The notes: generated from the sequence alone by a model not told the origin. A stretch of DNA of 64,000 nucleotides from Faecalibacterium prausnitzii (GCA_004558805.1 SFDE01000011.1:1-64000); one strand, 5' to 3'. Numbered from the stretch's first letter, positions 50,225-59,387 are shown. A program made the numbers and translations.

Positions 50225-51084
50225 TTATGCTGCATCCAGCACCATTTTGTAGGCTTTGTCGATCATCGGGTTGCCCTCTGCGGTGCGCAGAAACAGATTT
50301 TCGTTGTAGTTGCGAGTTTTACGGATGGGGTCTGCATGGGTAGCAAAATCCGAAACAGCATTCACGAACCGCCAGCCGTTCTTTCCGACCCACTCCAGAT
50401 CGGGTGCATTATAATAGCGGGCCTTCAAATCTTCCTGCAAGCGCAGGTTGTTCTTCCGCTGGCCATCAGTCAAATCTTCCGTGACAGGGAAAAACTCATT
50501 GATGAACTCCTGCACCTTGCGGTCAGACAGCTTGATGGTGGTCAGCTCATGGATACCCTTGCCAAGCTCTGCCATATAGCCGTTGGCAAGCTGCAAGGTT
50601 TCACGGGCATCCTGCACCCGGAGCAGAACATTTTCAGTGTGGCGAGCAGTCCAGATGCGCTTTGCCGTGCCCAGAGCCAGGTTCAGGGTGTTCTGGCAGA
50701 CCACACGAACCGGGGTCATGGCAACTTTTACACCAGAGCTGCCATCATGACTGTTAAAGAACACAAGATATGGGGTCACTTCATCTCCGGCGATGATGTA
50801 CTTCTCCGGCAGCTTTGCCAGCATCCAGACCTTCTTGCCGCCCTGCAAAGAACCGGCAGTTTCATAAGTAACGCCCTCACCCAGCAGGTCATCGGTGAAC
50901 TGAAATGCTTCTTCGTTCTGCACAATGCGGTAGCGGTCGGATACCACACCCAGAACAGCATCAGCCAATCCAGACCAGCCAGTTCCAATGCCTCACGGCT
51001 TGCAGGGGCATCCATCACAATGCGGCCAAGGCCATGCCAAGGGGTTTCACGGACAGAGAACATGGTTTCAACATTTGCAGACAT
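50225..51084 (-). pseudogene. DUF932 protein, broken by deletion and frameshift
   Basis: The N-terminal part (from 51084) reads MSANVETMFSVRETPWHGLGRIVMDAPASREALELAGLDW, a typical DUF932 opening. The continuation ADAVLGVVSDRYRIVQNEEAFQFTDDLLGEGV lies in another frame from about 50968 and runs to 50225 with the normal family C-terminus. In intact relatives about 25-40 residues separate LDW from VLGVV, so a short deletion that is not a multiple of three seems to have removed them. The C-terminal frame could still start at a TTG but lacks a ribosome site. DUF932 is normally part of ICE/phage recombination modules. Confidence 0.8.
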
Positions 51085-51113
51085 AATCTTTACATCCAAA
51101 ATTTTTGATTGTC

Positions 51114-51218
51114 TTATTTCTTTTCGATTTGATGAGCCATCCAGACAATGATTTTCGCAGCACCCTTTCCAACTGCTTTTACCACCTCCACCAACACTTT
51201 TTCCAAAATTTCAGTCAT
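51114..51218 (-). CDS. 34-residue amphipathic small protein
   Basis: A short open frame with a strong ribosome site (GGAGG seven bases before ATG 51218) encodes MTEILEKVLVEVVKAVGKGAAKIIVWMAHQIEKK. The helical pattern is amphipathic with alternating hydrophobic and Lys/Glu residues. It sits 29 bases before the DUF932 start, as the first gene of the module. No family is recognised; a small regulator or membrane-active peptide are both possible. Confidence 0.5.
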   Translation of the reverse strand: MTEILEKVLVEVVKAVGKGAAKIIVWMAHQIEKK

Positions 51219-51248
51219 TGATTTTTCCTCCGTTTTTCTGTAAAAAGT

Positions 51249-51286
51249 AAAGACCTGTAAGCTTCAAAATTTGCTTACAGGTCTTT
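51249..51286 (-). terminator. 14-bp hairpin at the start of the recombination module
   Basis: A perfect 14-bp stem (51249-51262 with 51273-51286) with a 10-base loop is followed on the minus strand by ACTTTTTACAG. It lies downstream of the large recombinase gene and directly after a possible TATAAT (51296-51301), so it may either end the upstream transcript or act as a leader hairpin. Confidence 0.6.
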
Positions 51287-51312
51287 CTATCCAAGATTAT
51301 AATATATAATTA

Positions 51313-51327
51313 TATCTGAATCAGATA
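51313..51327. promoter_or_regulatory. palindromic operator candidate before the recombination module
   Basis: TATCTGA-A-TCAGATA is a perfect 15-base palindrome covering the -35 position of a TATAAT at 51296-51301 (minus strand). A regulator not identified here probably binds it. Confidence 0.5.
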
Positions 51328-51346
51328 CGCTTAGCTTGTGCCAAGT

Positions 51347-51477
51347 GTGTCAGATGTGTCAGTGTTTTTGCAAATCAGCCTTATATTTTCGTGTTTTCTG
51401 GGCACTTTAGGGTTGAAAATATAAGCACATACGGGGTTTCTTTTGAAAATTTCTGACACAACCGGCACAACTGACAC
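51347..51477. repeat. paired GTGTCAG/CTGACAC repeats beside the large recombinase gene
   Basis: Two direct copies of GTGTCAG (51347-51353, 51356-51362) face two copies of the complement CTGACAC (51453-51459, 51471-51477) across about 90 bases. TTGTGCC/GGCACAA also pair nearby. The set ends seven bases before the recombinase stop. It could be an attachment, origin or regulator-binding region. Confidence 0.5.
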
Positions 51478-51483
51478 GCCCTC

Positions 51484-53256
51484 TTACCTTTGAATTTTCG
51501 ACCGGATACCCACAACTACTGTGAGATCGTGCCATTCATTTTTACGGATCCCCTGATTCCGGGAGGCCTTGAATGCTTTTGCCTCCTCGAATGAAACCGA
51601 AAAGCGAGCCATTTCGATAAAGCCATCCATCGTATATACAGCGGTATTTCTCCCCTGCAACTCTGACAGCTGGAAATCAAGCACCCAGCGAAACTCTTCG
51701 TTCGTCACCGGAGTGATCTGCGCCACACAGCTGTTGATAAGTTCCCGGTTGACATCGTTCTCCGATGCCTGCTGCCACTCATCCAGCTTCTGAGAAATCA
51801 GGTTCATGTCCAGCGCTCCGCTGCGTTCATCCTCCTGTTCTACGCTCTCATACTGGGACTGCAATTCTGCGATCTGCTCGTCCAACCCCTTTCGGCGCTC
51901 CACAAGTTCCTGTTTGGTGATAATGCCATCCGCGCACAGGTCGATGTATTTAGCCAGCCTCTCCTTCTGCCGGGCAATGCTGTTTTTCAGCATTGCCTTC
52001 TTGGAAATGCGGACGCTTTTCTCCTCTGCCATACAGCGGTTCAGGATTTTATAGACTTCTTTGACAGTCTTGCCTTTGTCAAAGGTAAGATGCTGGAGCA
52101 CCTTCTCTGCCATCAAATCCAGTTTCCACTCACAGATTGCTTTGATCTGGCAGCTGATGTTCAAATCAAGCCCATGTTCCTGCAAGTAGCTGATGCTGGG
52201 TTTTCGGGTGCGGCGGTAGCACTGGAAGCCGTGAATTACAGCACCGTCACGATTTACGCGCCACTTGAACTGGATAAATCCGGCACCACAGTTGCACCGC
52301 AGCTTTGCTGTCCAGATGGATTTAGGCGTATTCCGCATATACTTGTGCTTCTTTCCGTTTTCATCGATCACTCGTGCCGACTTCGATAACAAGATCTGCT
52401 GGCACCTGTCCCACATTTCCTCTGATACAAGCGGCTCAAAATCGCCTTTCACATAGACGTAACTGCTCTCATCCAGATTTTTGACACGTTTTTGCGTCAA
52501 ATAGCCGTCACTGTGGGATTTATTGTAGCAGATGCAGCCTTTATAGGTTGCATTATGTAGCACCCGGCTCACCTTGGAAGCGTCCCACGAAACATGACCG
52601 CTTGCGTCCAATCTGCCTAGCCTGTATAATTCTGCTGCCACCTTTTGAAGCCCAACCTTTCCAGTCGAATACATCTGGTAAATCAGTTTTACGGTCTGTG
52701 CCTGATCTTGGTTTGGAACATAGGTTCCATTCTCCCTGCGGTATCCCAAGATATTTCCGTTTCCATACAAAACGTGCTTCTCCCGACTGATTTCTTGCCC
52801 CGCCTTGACGCGCTCTGAAATTTTTCGGCTTTCGTCCTGTGCCAAGGAAGACATAATCGTCAACCGAAGCTCACCATAATCGGTGGCCGTGTTGATACCA
52901 TCGTTGATGAAAAATAGATTCACGCCCACAGCCTTCAACTCACGGATATAGGACAACGTATCAACTGTATTTCGTGCAAATCGGCTCACCTCACGGGTAA
53001 TGACAAGGTCAAATTTACCTTTCTTTGCATTCTCCATCATACGCAAAAACTCTGGCCTCTTCTGTGCTTGTGTTCCGGTGATGCCTTGGTCTACGTAGAC
53101 CTCCACGATTTCCCAGTCCGAATGCTGGGAACATTCGATTTTATACCACTCCAACTGGTTTTCCAGGGCATTGATCTGTACCTCGTGTTCTGTTGAAACA
53201 CGCGCATACATCGCAGCTCTTATACATATTTCCGCTATTTTTCTGATTTTGGGCAA
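51484..53256 (-). CDS. large serine recombinase
   Basis: This 590-residue site-specific integrase/excisionase has an N-terminal resolvase domain with AAMYARVSTEHEVQINALENQLEWYK (catalytic Ser in RVST), FDLVITREVSRFARNTVDTL and LRLTIMSSLAQDESRKISERVKAG. The recombinase domain follows (about 190-300, NGNILGYRRENGTYVPN and GHVSWDASKVSRVLHNATYKG), then a zinc-ribbon domain (LRCNCGAGFI...GFQCY) and a C-terminal coiled coil (about 420-500). It is 12 bases after hsdS. The start is uncertain: TTG 53256 or ATG 53211. It is the best candidate for an enzyme that moved at least part of this island. Confidence 0.9.
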   Translation of the reverse strand: MPKIRKIAEICIRAAMYARVSTEHEVQINALENQLEWYKIECSQHSDWEIVEVYVDQGITGTQAQKRPEFLRMMENAKKGKFDLVITREVSRFARNTVDTLSYIRELKAVGVNLFFINDGINTATDYGELRLTIMSSLAQDESRKISERVKAGQEISREKHVLYGNGNILGYRRENGTYVPNQDQAQTVKLIYQMYSTGKVGLQKVAAELYRLGRLDASGHVSWDASKVSRVLHNATYKGCICYNKSHSDGYLTQKRVKNLDESSYVYVKGDFEPLVSEEMWDRCQQILLSKSARVIDENGKKHKYMRNTPKSIWTAKLRCNCGAGFIQFKWRVNRDGAVIHGFQCYRRTRKPSISYLQEHGLDLNISCQIKAICEWKLDLMAEKVLQHLTFDKGKTVKEVYKILNRCMAEEKSVRISKKAMLKNSIARQKERLAKYIDLCADGIITKQELVERRKGLDEQIAELQSQYESVEQEDERSGALDMNLISQKLDEWQQASENDVNRELINSCVAQITPVTNEEFRWVLDFQLSELQGRNTAVYTMDGFIEMARFSVSFEEAKAFKASRNQGIRKNEWHDLTVVVGIRSKIQR

Positions 53257-53268
53257 AAAAAATGGCGG

Positions 53269-54318
53269 TCAAATAGCGACCGTCACTTTTTCTTGCAAGT
53301 ATTGTAATTTCAGGGCACTGAACAACCGTTTTACATATTGCTCCATATAATCATAATCCGGCTGACCGTTTGCTGTGGTTGGCAAGAGTATCATCTGCTT
53401 CTGCATACGCTCTTCATTGAATTTATAGCCGTAGGCATACTTGCTTTTTTGCTGAAGAATTACAGTTTTCATAAACAGGTAAACATATTCGTTCCCGTTA
53501 TGCTCACGCAGAGCGAAGCGCTTTACATCGTCCGAAAAAATGCAGGTATATGGATGATAGAAATTTTCGACTACACTACCATTGTAATTCACGCCGAGAA
53601 CATTGCTGTCTTTTGATACATTCGTGTTGCTGACAAAGGCCGTCACACCATTATTAGAATCGGATGCGCCTATAAAAGGTGTTGTGCCAGATTTCATATT
53701 ACTTTTTGTCAGTCGCTTTCCGGGGCGAATAGTGAAAATATCACACAGATAAAATTCTTTCCATTCCTTTTGATTAAGGGGTGTTATTTTCCCCCCCCCG
53801 ATTTGTGCATCATGCCTAATGTATCCAATATAATTTTGTATGATTTGCCGCTCTCGTTCCTTAATGTACTGTTCCATAAAGGCATAATCAGGGTTGCCGG
53901 ATTCATCAACAGGTAAGACTATTTTTTCCTTGTTTATTCGTACATCGTTGATTTCACGGTTAAAGCTATATTTTTCTTCCAACCGCTGTACAATGGTTGC
54001 TATAAACAAGTAGCTGTATTTATTTAACTTATCCGATTTTAATGATGTCACATGGTCACTTGCAATAAACTCATAGCTATGGTAAAAAGTTTTTCCAACA
54101 CTGCCGCTATTTGCTAAAGTTAAGCATTCTTCAAACTTTCTAACTTTACCGCCATTTCCTATAAATGCGTCAACACCGTTATTTATCGCAGAAGATGACA
54201 CATAGGGAATGCTTCCCTGTATATGGTCAGCTGTTTTCAATCTTTTGCCACGCTGAATATCTGGAAAAATATCACGCAAATAAAACTCTTTCCATTCTCT
54301 ATCGTGCAAATCAAGCAT
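53269..54318 (-). CDS. hsdS: restriction-modification specificity subunit with G9 tract
   Basis: This 349-residue S subunit has two target-recognition domains with matching openings: EWKEFYLRDIFPDIQRGKRLK (near residue 8) and EWKEFYLCDIFTIRPGKRLT (near 186). They are separated by a helical conserved region (ERERQIIQNYIGYI). Between the halves, in the codons for GGGK just before the second domain, lies an unbroken run of nine G (53791-53799). A slip there would truncate the protein after the first domain. It overlaps the methylase gene by eight bases. The size fits a BcgI-type S subunit. Expression may be phase-variable. Confidence 0.88.
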   Translation of the reverse strand: MLDLHDREWKEFYLRDIFPDIQRGKRLKTADHIQGSIPYVSSSAINNGVDAFIGNGGKVRKFEECLTLANSGSVGKTFYHSYEFIASDHVTSLKSDKLNKYSYLFIATIVQRLEEKYSFNREINDVRINKEKIVLPVDESGNPDYAFMEQYIKERERQIIQNYIGYIRHDAQIGGGKITPLNQKEWKEFYLCDIFTIRPGKRLTKSNMKSGTTPFIGASDSNNGVTAFVSNTNVSKDSNVLGVNYNGSVVENFYHPYTCIFSDDVKRFALREHNGNEYVYLFMKTVILQQKSKYAYGYKFNEERMQKQMILLPTTANGQPDYDYMEQYVKRLFSALKLQYLQEKVTVAI

Positions 54319-56242
54319 TGCTGTCACCACCTTTCTGTCCGAACAGATACCCTTTTCCGTGCGTAACCATATTAAACTCAAACGTCAGATAATCGGCAAT
54401 ACTGTTCATAAAGTCCGCTTCTGTTGGTATTTCATCGTTGTAGTAGTAAAAGGAATGCAGCCATTCGTCTGTATCTTCAACAGTAGTTTCCACCATGAAA
54501 CTTGACGGAAAATTCGCAACCTTGCCACGCCAGCAATCAAGAAGATACTGCCGTTTATCCTTTGCGCGTTCGGTTTCCACAAGCCCCAAATGCTTTTTGA
54601 CTTCAAAGCCATCATCTTCAAAATTGATGAACTTTGCAATCTTATCTGCCGGGTGCGGTTCGCCTGCCGTGAAAACAGCAATGCAGGGAACGGTGCCGAC
54701 CCGATAGAAAGTGTCCTTGTTCAGACTGATAACACCCTCTAAGGTATGCTTTTTCAAAATATCCTGCTTGACCGCTTTGTCCTCTTTTGTCTTTCCAATC
54801 ATAGCGGACACGGGGACAATCACAGCAGCGCGCCCGCCTGTTGTGATTGAATTGAGCAAATGACGGATAAAGCACAGTTCCGAAAGGTTTGCCGTATCTT
54901 TACCTTTTGCCTGTGAATACGGCGGATTCATAAAACCTACGGTAATGCCGCCGCCCTTTAGCTGTAATTCGCCGGGGTCTTGTGCCAGAAAATCTTCACA
55001 AATCAGGTTGCTTTGCCCGTCACCGCGCAGAATCATATTCGTCGTAGCGATTGAAAACATATCGTCACGAATTTCTATTCCGTGAATTTGCTGTTGCTTG
55101 ATGTGCTTACGCTCTGTTTCATTCTTCGCAGCCCGGAGCATTTTGTGCATTCCGGAAATCAAAAATCCCCCTGTGCCGCAGCACGGGTCAAATATAACAT
55201 CGGTAGGTTTCAAATCCACCAATTCACAGAACAATTCTGTAATATGACGGGGCGTAAGTACAACGCCCAAAGCCTGCCCGTCACCGCCTGAATAGGAAAC
55301 AAATTCACCGTAAAAGCGCCCCAGATAATCTTCACGCCCATTTGAAACAATCGCCTGAAAAATATTGTCGTTGATATACTCCGTGAAGTATTTCAGAGGT
55401 GTTTTGTCGCCCAGATCCTGACGCTTTGTGTTTAACTGCGGTCTATCCTTTATCAGTGTGAATTGGTTCAAAACACGCTGTTTTTTTACTTCCGGGGCAA
55501 CTTTTGCGCGTTGCAGATTCTTTTCAAGATACTGATACAAAATAGCGCCGTCCGTGTTGCTCTCCAGTGTGTCACCCGTCAACTGATTCAAATTAAAGCC
55601 GTATTCTTTTTCCCGCAATGCAAGAAGAATTGCAGATACAACAAGCGGCTTTTCATCTTCTCCAAGTCCGCCGTAATTCCGCAAAAATTCGTGCAGTTCC
55701 TTTGCCTTCTTCAGAATGTCAGCAAGTTCAATATCTTCCGGCGGCGTTTCTTCAAGTACAAGCTGCTTGTAATATTCCACAATATGAGCTGCTGAAAAGT
55801 TTTCAAATGTCTGAACTTCCGGCAGCCACTTATAACCGTTCTTATCTACAAATAGCGGCTGTAGAGTATGGTGCTTGCTATCACCAGCATTGCCGAACGC
55901 AAAAACCTTTTTGTAAGTGGTTTTCTGCAAGATGTGCTGTGCATAGTGCAACGCACCGTTGACGGCATAATCTGTTGTTGCCTGTACAGTCATAGAAATA
56001 GTGCCGTCTGCGTCTTTTAAGCAGAGGTTCGCACGGTCCGCTTTATCTTCCATGACAAGCACAAAATCATCTACAACCGCCGTGTATTCTGGAAATCCTG
56101 CCTTGCCTGTCTGGTGCTTTGACGCTGTTTTCAGTGCGTCATTGATAGGAACAATGTTACTGCCTTGTGTGTCTGCCTGAATGCCAGCTTCAACCAACAA
56201 ATCATATATGTATAAGTCAAAATTTGCTTCTTTCTTTGCCAT
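54311..56242 (-). CDS. fused nuclease-methyltransferase subunit, BcgI-like (type IIB)
   Basis: This 643-residue protein resembles type I HsdM in its methylase part: FDPCCGTGGFLISGM near residue 354 (SAM-binding) and GFMNPPYSQ near 438 (NPPY motif for N6-adenine methylation). The N-terminus carries a PD-(D/E)xK-like nuclease pattern, PEYTAVVDDFVLVMEDKAD (residues 51-69). No separate hsdR gene is present, so nuclease and methylase are fused and the S subunit supplies specificity, as in BcgI-type enzymes that cut on both sides of their site. The length matches that class. The exact type is inferred. Confidence 0.78.
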   Translation of the reverse strand: MAKKEANFDLYIYDLLVEAGIQADTQGSNIVPINDALKTASKHQTGKAGFPEYTAVVDDFVLVMEDKADRANLCLKDADGTISMTVQATTDYAVNGALHYAQHILQKTTYKKVFAFGNAGDSKHHTLQPLFVDKNGYKWLPEVQTFENFSAAHIVEYYKQLVLEETPPEDIELADILKKAKELHEFLRNYGGLGEDEKPLVVSAILLALREKEYGFNLNQLTGDTLESNTDGAILYQYLEKNLQRAKVAPEVKKQRVLNQFTLIKDRPQLNTKRQDLGDKTPLKYFTEYINDNIFQAIVSNGREDYLGRFYGEFVSYSGGDGQALGVVLTPRHITELFCELVDLKPTDVIFDPCCGTGGFLISGMHKMLRAAKNETERKHIKQQQIHGIEIRDDMFSIATTNMILRGDGQSNLICEDFLAQDPGELQLKGGGITVGFMNPPYSQAKGKDTANLSELCFIRHLLNSITTGGRAAVIVPVSAMIGKTKEDKAVKQDILKKHTLEGVISLNKDTFYRVGTVPCIAVFTAGEPHPADKIAKFINFEDDGFEVKKHLGLVETERAKDKRQYLLDCWRGKVANFPSSFMVETTVEDTDEWLHSFYYYNDEIPTEADFMNSIADYLTFEFNMVTHGKGYLFGQKGGDSNA

Positions 56243-56296
56243 AGTTTCGCGCCCCTGACTTTCTATGTGTATTTTGGGTGCAAAAACCCAAATGTA

Positions 56297-56325
56297 AGAA
56301 TATCATAAATCGGAGGAAATCTCAA
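56297..56325 (-). promoter_or_regulatory. promoter of the restriction-modification operon
   Basis: On the minus strand TTGAGA (56320-56325) and TATTCT (56297-56302) are 17 bases apart, 54 bases before the methylase start. Probably drives the fused methylase, hsdS and the recombinase. Confidence 0.65.
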
Positions 56326-56457
56326 TCCGGCTATCATGAAAATCCATGAATAAAATTTGTTGCTTACCCTATCCTTTCTATCACTTATCATTTTCCATCT
56401 TCCAGTATCTTATAGTCTGCATTGTTTTCAACCTGCTTCACATCTTACATAAGAAAA

Positions 56458-56497
56458 AACTCCCCCTGATCTCCTGTTGCGGAAATCAGGGGGAGTT
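56458..56497 (-). terminator. ppdK terminator
   Basis: A 13-bp stem (56458-56470 with 56485-56497) with a U-run (TTTTTTCTT) on the minus strand, 36 bases after the ppdK stop. Confidence 0.85.
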
Positions 56498-56500
56498 GAT

Positions 56501-56574
56501 GCTTTACTTGTGCTTTTTCAAGCCCTCACGCCATTACTTGCGGGGGTTCTTGATAGCAGCCTGAGCGGCAGCCA
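56501..56574 (-). repeat. proximal copy of the ppdK 3' end (right island junction)
   Basis: The native end of ppdK and its 3' flank, partner of tail A (23817-23890). GCAGCCTGAGCGG (56556-56568) is the block shared with tails A, B and C. It marks the right border of the accessory island. Confidence 0.8.
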
Positions 56575-59200
56575 GGCGTGCGATAGGCACACGGAAGGGA
56601 GAGCAGCTGACGTAGTCCAGACCAACGTTGTGGCAGAACTCCACGCTCGTGGGGTCGCCGCCGTGCTCGCCGCAGATGCCCAGACCCAGATCGGGGCGGG
56701 TCTCACGACCGTCGTGGGCAGCCATCTTGACCAGCTTGCCGACACCGATCTGATCCAGATGCTGGAACGGATCGCTCTCGTAGATCTTGTTCTCGTAGTA
56801 TGCGCCCAGGAACTTGGCAGCGTCATCACGGCTGAAGCCGAAGGTCATCTGGGTCAGGTCGTTGGTGCCGAAGCTGAAGAACTCAGCCTCCTTGGCGATC
56901 TCGCCGGCAGTCAGAGCTGCACGGGGGATCTCGATCATGGTACCGACCTGATACTTCATGGCAACGCCAGCAGCAGCGATCAGCTCGTCAGCAACCTTGA
57001 CCACAACGTCCTTGACGAACTTCAGCTCCTTGACCTCGCCAACCAGCGGGATCATGATGTGCGGGGTGATCACATGACCGGTCTCAGCAGAGACGTTCAG
57101 AGCAGCCTTGATCACAGCGCGGGTCTGCATAGCAGCGATCTCAGGGTAGGTAACAGCCAGACGGCAGCCACGGTGACCCATCATGGGGTTGAACTCGTGC
57201 AGAGAAGCAACCACGTTCTTCAGGTCGTCGTAGGTCATGCCCATATCGGCAGCCAGCTCCTTGATGTCCTCGTCCTTGGTGGGCAGGAACTCGTGCAGCG
57301 GCGGATCCAGATAACGGATGGTCATGGGACGCTCGCCCATGATGCGGTACATAGCCTCGAAGTCACCCTGCTGGAACGGCTCGACCTTTGCCAGAGCGGC
57401 CTCACGCTCCTCAACGGTACGGGCGCAGATCATCTCACGGACAGCCTTGATGCGGTCCTCAGCAAAGAACATGTGCTCGGTACGGCACAGACCGATGCCC
57501 TCAGCGCCCAGATCCACAGCCTGCTGTGCATCACGGGGGTTATCGGCGTTGGTCATGACCTTCAGCTCACGAGCGGCATCTGCCCAGCCCATGAAGCGGT
57601 TGAAGTTCTTGTTACCGGTAGCTGCAACGGTAGCCACCTGCTCACCGTAGATGTTGCCGGTGGAGCCGTCGATGGAGATCCAGTCGCCCTCGACAAACTT
57701 GTGACCGTTGATCTCAAAGGTCTTTGCCTCTTCGTCGATCTTGACCTCGTTGTCGTTGCCGCAGCCGGAAACACAGCAGGTGCCCATGCCACGTGCCACA
57801 ACGGCTGCATGGCTGGTCATGCCGCCGCGGACAGTCAGGATGCCCTGAGACACCTGCATGCCCACGATATCCTCAGGAGAGGTCTCCAGACGGACCAGAA
57901 CGACCTTCTTCATCTTGCCGGACTTGACCATCTCCTCTGCTTCCTCAGCAGAAAAGACGATCTGACCGCAGGCAGAACCGGGAGAAGCTGCCAGACCCTT
58001 GCCGACGACCTCTGCAGCCTTCAGGGCAGCAGCGTCGAACTGGGGATGCAGCAGGGTATCCAGCTGCTTGGGCTCCACGCGCAGCACAGCCTCGCGCTCG
58101 GTGATCATGCCCTCGTCCACCAGGTCGCAGGCGATCTGCAGAGCAGCCTGAGCGGTACGCTTGCCGTTACGGGTCTGCAGCATGTACAGGTGACCGTCCT
58201 CAATGGTGAACTCCATATCCTGCATATCGCGGAAGTAGTTCTCCAGACGGGTTGCGATCTCGACGAACTGATCGTACACCTCAGGCATCTGATCCTTCAG
58301 GTGGCTGATGGGAGAAGGAGTGCGCACGCCGGCAACAACGTCCTCGCCCTGTGCATTGATCAGGTACTCGCCCATCAGCTTCTTAGCGCCGGTGGCGGGG
58401 TCACGGGTAAATGCAACGCCGGTGCCGGAACGGTCGCCGGAGTTACCAAATGCCATCTGCTGCACGTTGACAGCGGTGCCCCACTCGTAGGGGATCTCGT
58501 TCATCTTACGATAAACGTTGGCACGGGGGTTGTCCCAGCTGCGGAACACAGCCTTGACAGCCTCGATCAGCTGATCACGGGGATCCTGGGGGAAGGGACG
58601 ACCTTCGTTGTCCTCGTAGATCTTCTTGAAGATGCCGACCAGTTCCTTCAGGTCGTCAGCAGTCAGGTCCACGTCGTTCTTGACGCCCTTGGCTTCCTTC
58701 ATCTTGTCGATCTCCACCTCGAACAGGCTCTTGGGGACCATCATGACGACGTCAGCGAACATCTGCACAAAACGGCGGTAGCAGTCGTATGCAAAGCGGG
58801 CGTTGCCGGTCTTCTTTGCCAGACCCTCAACAGCCTCGTCGTTCAGACCCAGGTTCAGGATGGTGTCCATCATGCCGGGCATGGACTGACGTGCGCCGGA
58901 ACGGACAGAGACCAGCAGGGGGTTGGTGTTGTCACCGAACTTCTTGCCGGTGATCTCTTCCAGACCCTTGAGGTGCTCAAAAATGTCAGCGGTGATATCG
59001 TCGTTGATCTGACGACCGTCTGCATAGTACTGGGTGCAGGCGTCGGTGGTGATGGTGAAGCCCTGAGGAACCGGCATACCGGCAGCAGTCATCTCTGCCA
59101 GACCGGCACCCTTGCCGCCCAGGGTGTTCTTCATGGTGACCTTGTCGCCACCGAAAGCATCATTGCCTTCGCTGAAGTAGTACAGATACTTTTTGCTCAT
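56534..59200 (-). CDS. ppdK: pyruvate, phosphate dikinase
   Basis: This 888-residue PPDK has an N-terminal nucleotide-binding domain (LGGKGAGLAEMTAAGMPVPQGFTITTDAC near 25), a central phosphohistidine domain with GGMTSHAAVVARGMGTCCVSGC near 460 (catalytic His in TSHAA), and a C-terminal PEP/pyruvate TIM barrel with GICGEHGGDPTSVEFCHNVGLDYVSCSPFRVPIARLAAAQAAI near the end. It interconverts pyruvate, ATP and Pi with PEP, AMP and PPi in central metabolism. I start at ATG 59200, where GGGAGG lies ten bases upstream. Its last 15 codons are repeated in the island tails, and the island begins right after its stop. Confidence 0.96.
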   Translation of the reverse strand: MSKKYLYYFSEGNDAFGGDKVTMKNTLGGKGAGLAEMTAAGMPVPQGFTITTDACTQYYADGRQINDDITADIFEHLKGLEEITGKKFGDNTNPLLVSVRSGARQSMPGMMDTILNLGLNDEAVEGLAKKTGNARFAYDCYRRFVQMFADVVMMVPKSLFEVEIDKMKEAKGVKNDVDLTADDLKELVGIFKKIYEDNEGRPFPQDPRDQLIEAVKAVFRSWDNPRANVYRKMNEIPYEWGTAVNVQQMAFGNSGDRSGTGVAFTRDPATGAKKLMGEYLINAQGEDVVAGVRTPSPISHLKDQMPEVYDQFVEIATRLENYFRDMQDMEFTIEDGHLYMLQTRNGKRTAQAALQIACDLVDEGMITEREAVLRVEPKQLDTLLHPQFDAAALKAAEVVGKGLAASPGSACGQIVFSAEEAEEMVKSGKMKKVVLVRLETSPEDIVGMQVSQGILTVRGGMTSHAAVVARGMGTCCVSGCGNDNEVKIDEEAKTFEINGHKFVEGDWISIDGSTGNIYGEQVATVAATGNKNFNRFMGWADAARELKVMTNADNPRDAQQAVDLGAEGIGLCRTEHMFFAEDRIKAVREMICARTVEEREAALAKVEPFQQGDFEAMYRIMGERPMTIRYLDPPLHEFLPTKDEDIKELAADMGMTYDDLKNVVASLHEFNPMMGHRGCRLAVTYPEIAAMQTRAVIKAALNVSAETGHVITPHIMIPLVGEVKELKFVKDVVVKVADELIAAAGVAMKYQVGTMIEIPRAALTAGEIAKEAEFFSFGTNDLTQMTFGFSRDDAAKFLGAYYENKIYESDPFQHLDQIGVGKLVKMAAHDGRETRPDLGLGICGEHGGDPTSVEFCHNVGLDYVSCSPFRVPIARLAAAQAAIKNPRK

Positions 59201-59303
59201 GCGTTGTTTACCTCCCATTGTTGACCGCCGCACAGAATGTGCCGCCGTCTCATCGTTTGCCTTGTCTCGTAGACGATGAACATTATTTTATGAATGCTAA
59301 ATT

Positions 59304-59309
59304 ATTATA
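59304..59309 (-). promoter_or_regulatory. extended -10 promoter of ppdK
   Basis: TATAAT with an extended TG one base upstream (minus strand), about 100 bases before ppdK; no good -35 is seen. Confidence 0.55.
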
Positions 59310-59387
59310 CCAGAAAAATACCAGAAAATCCATCTCCTTCCACCATGCAAAATCCCGAATTTGTTTGCTGTTTTTTATGCAAATCAC

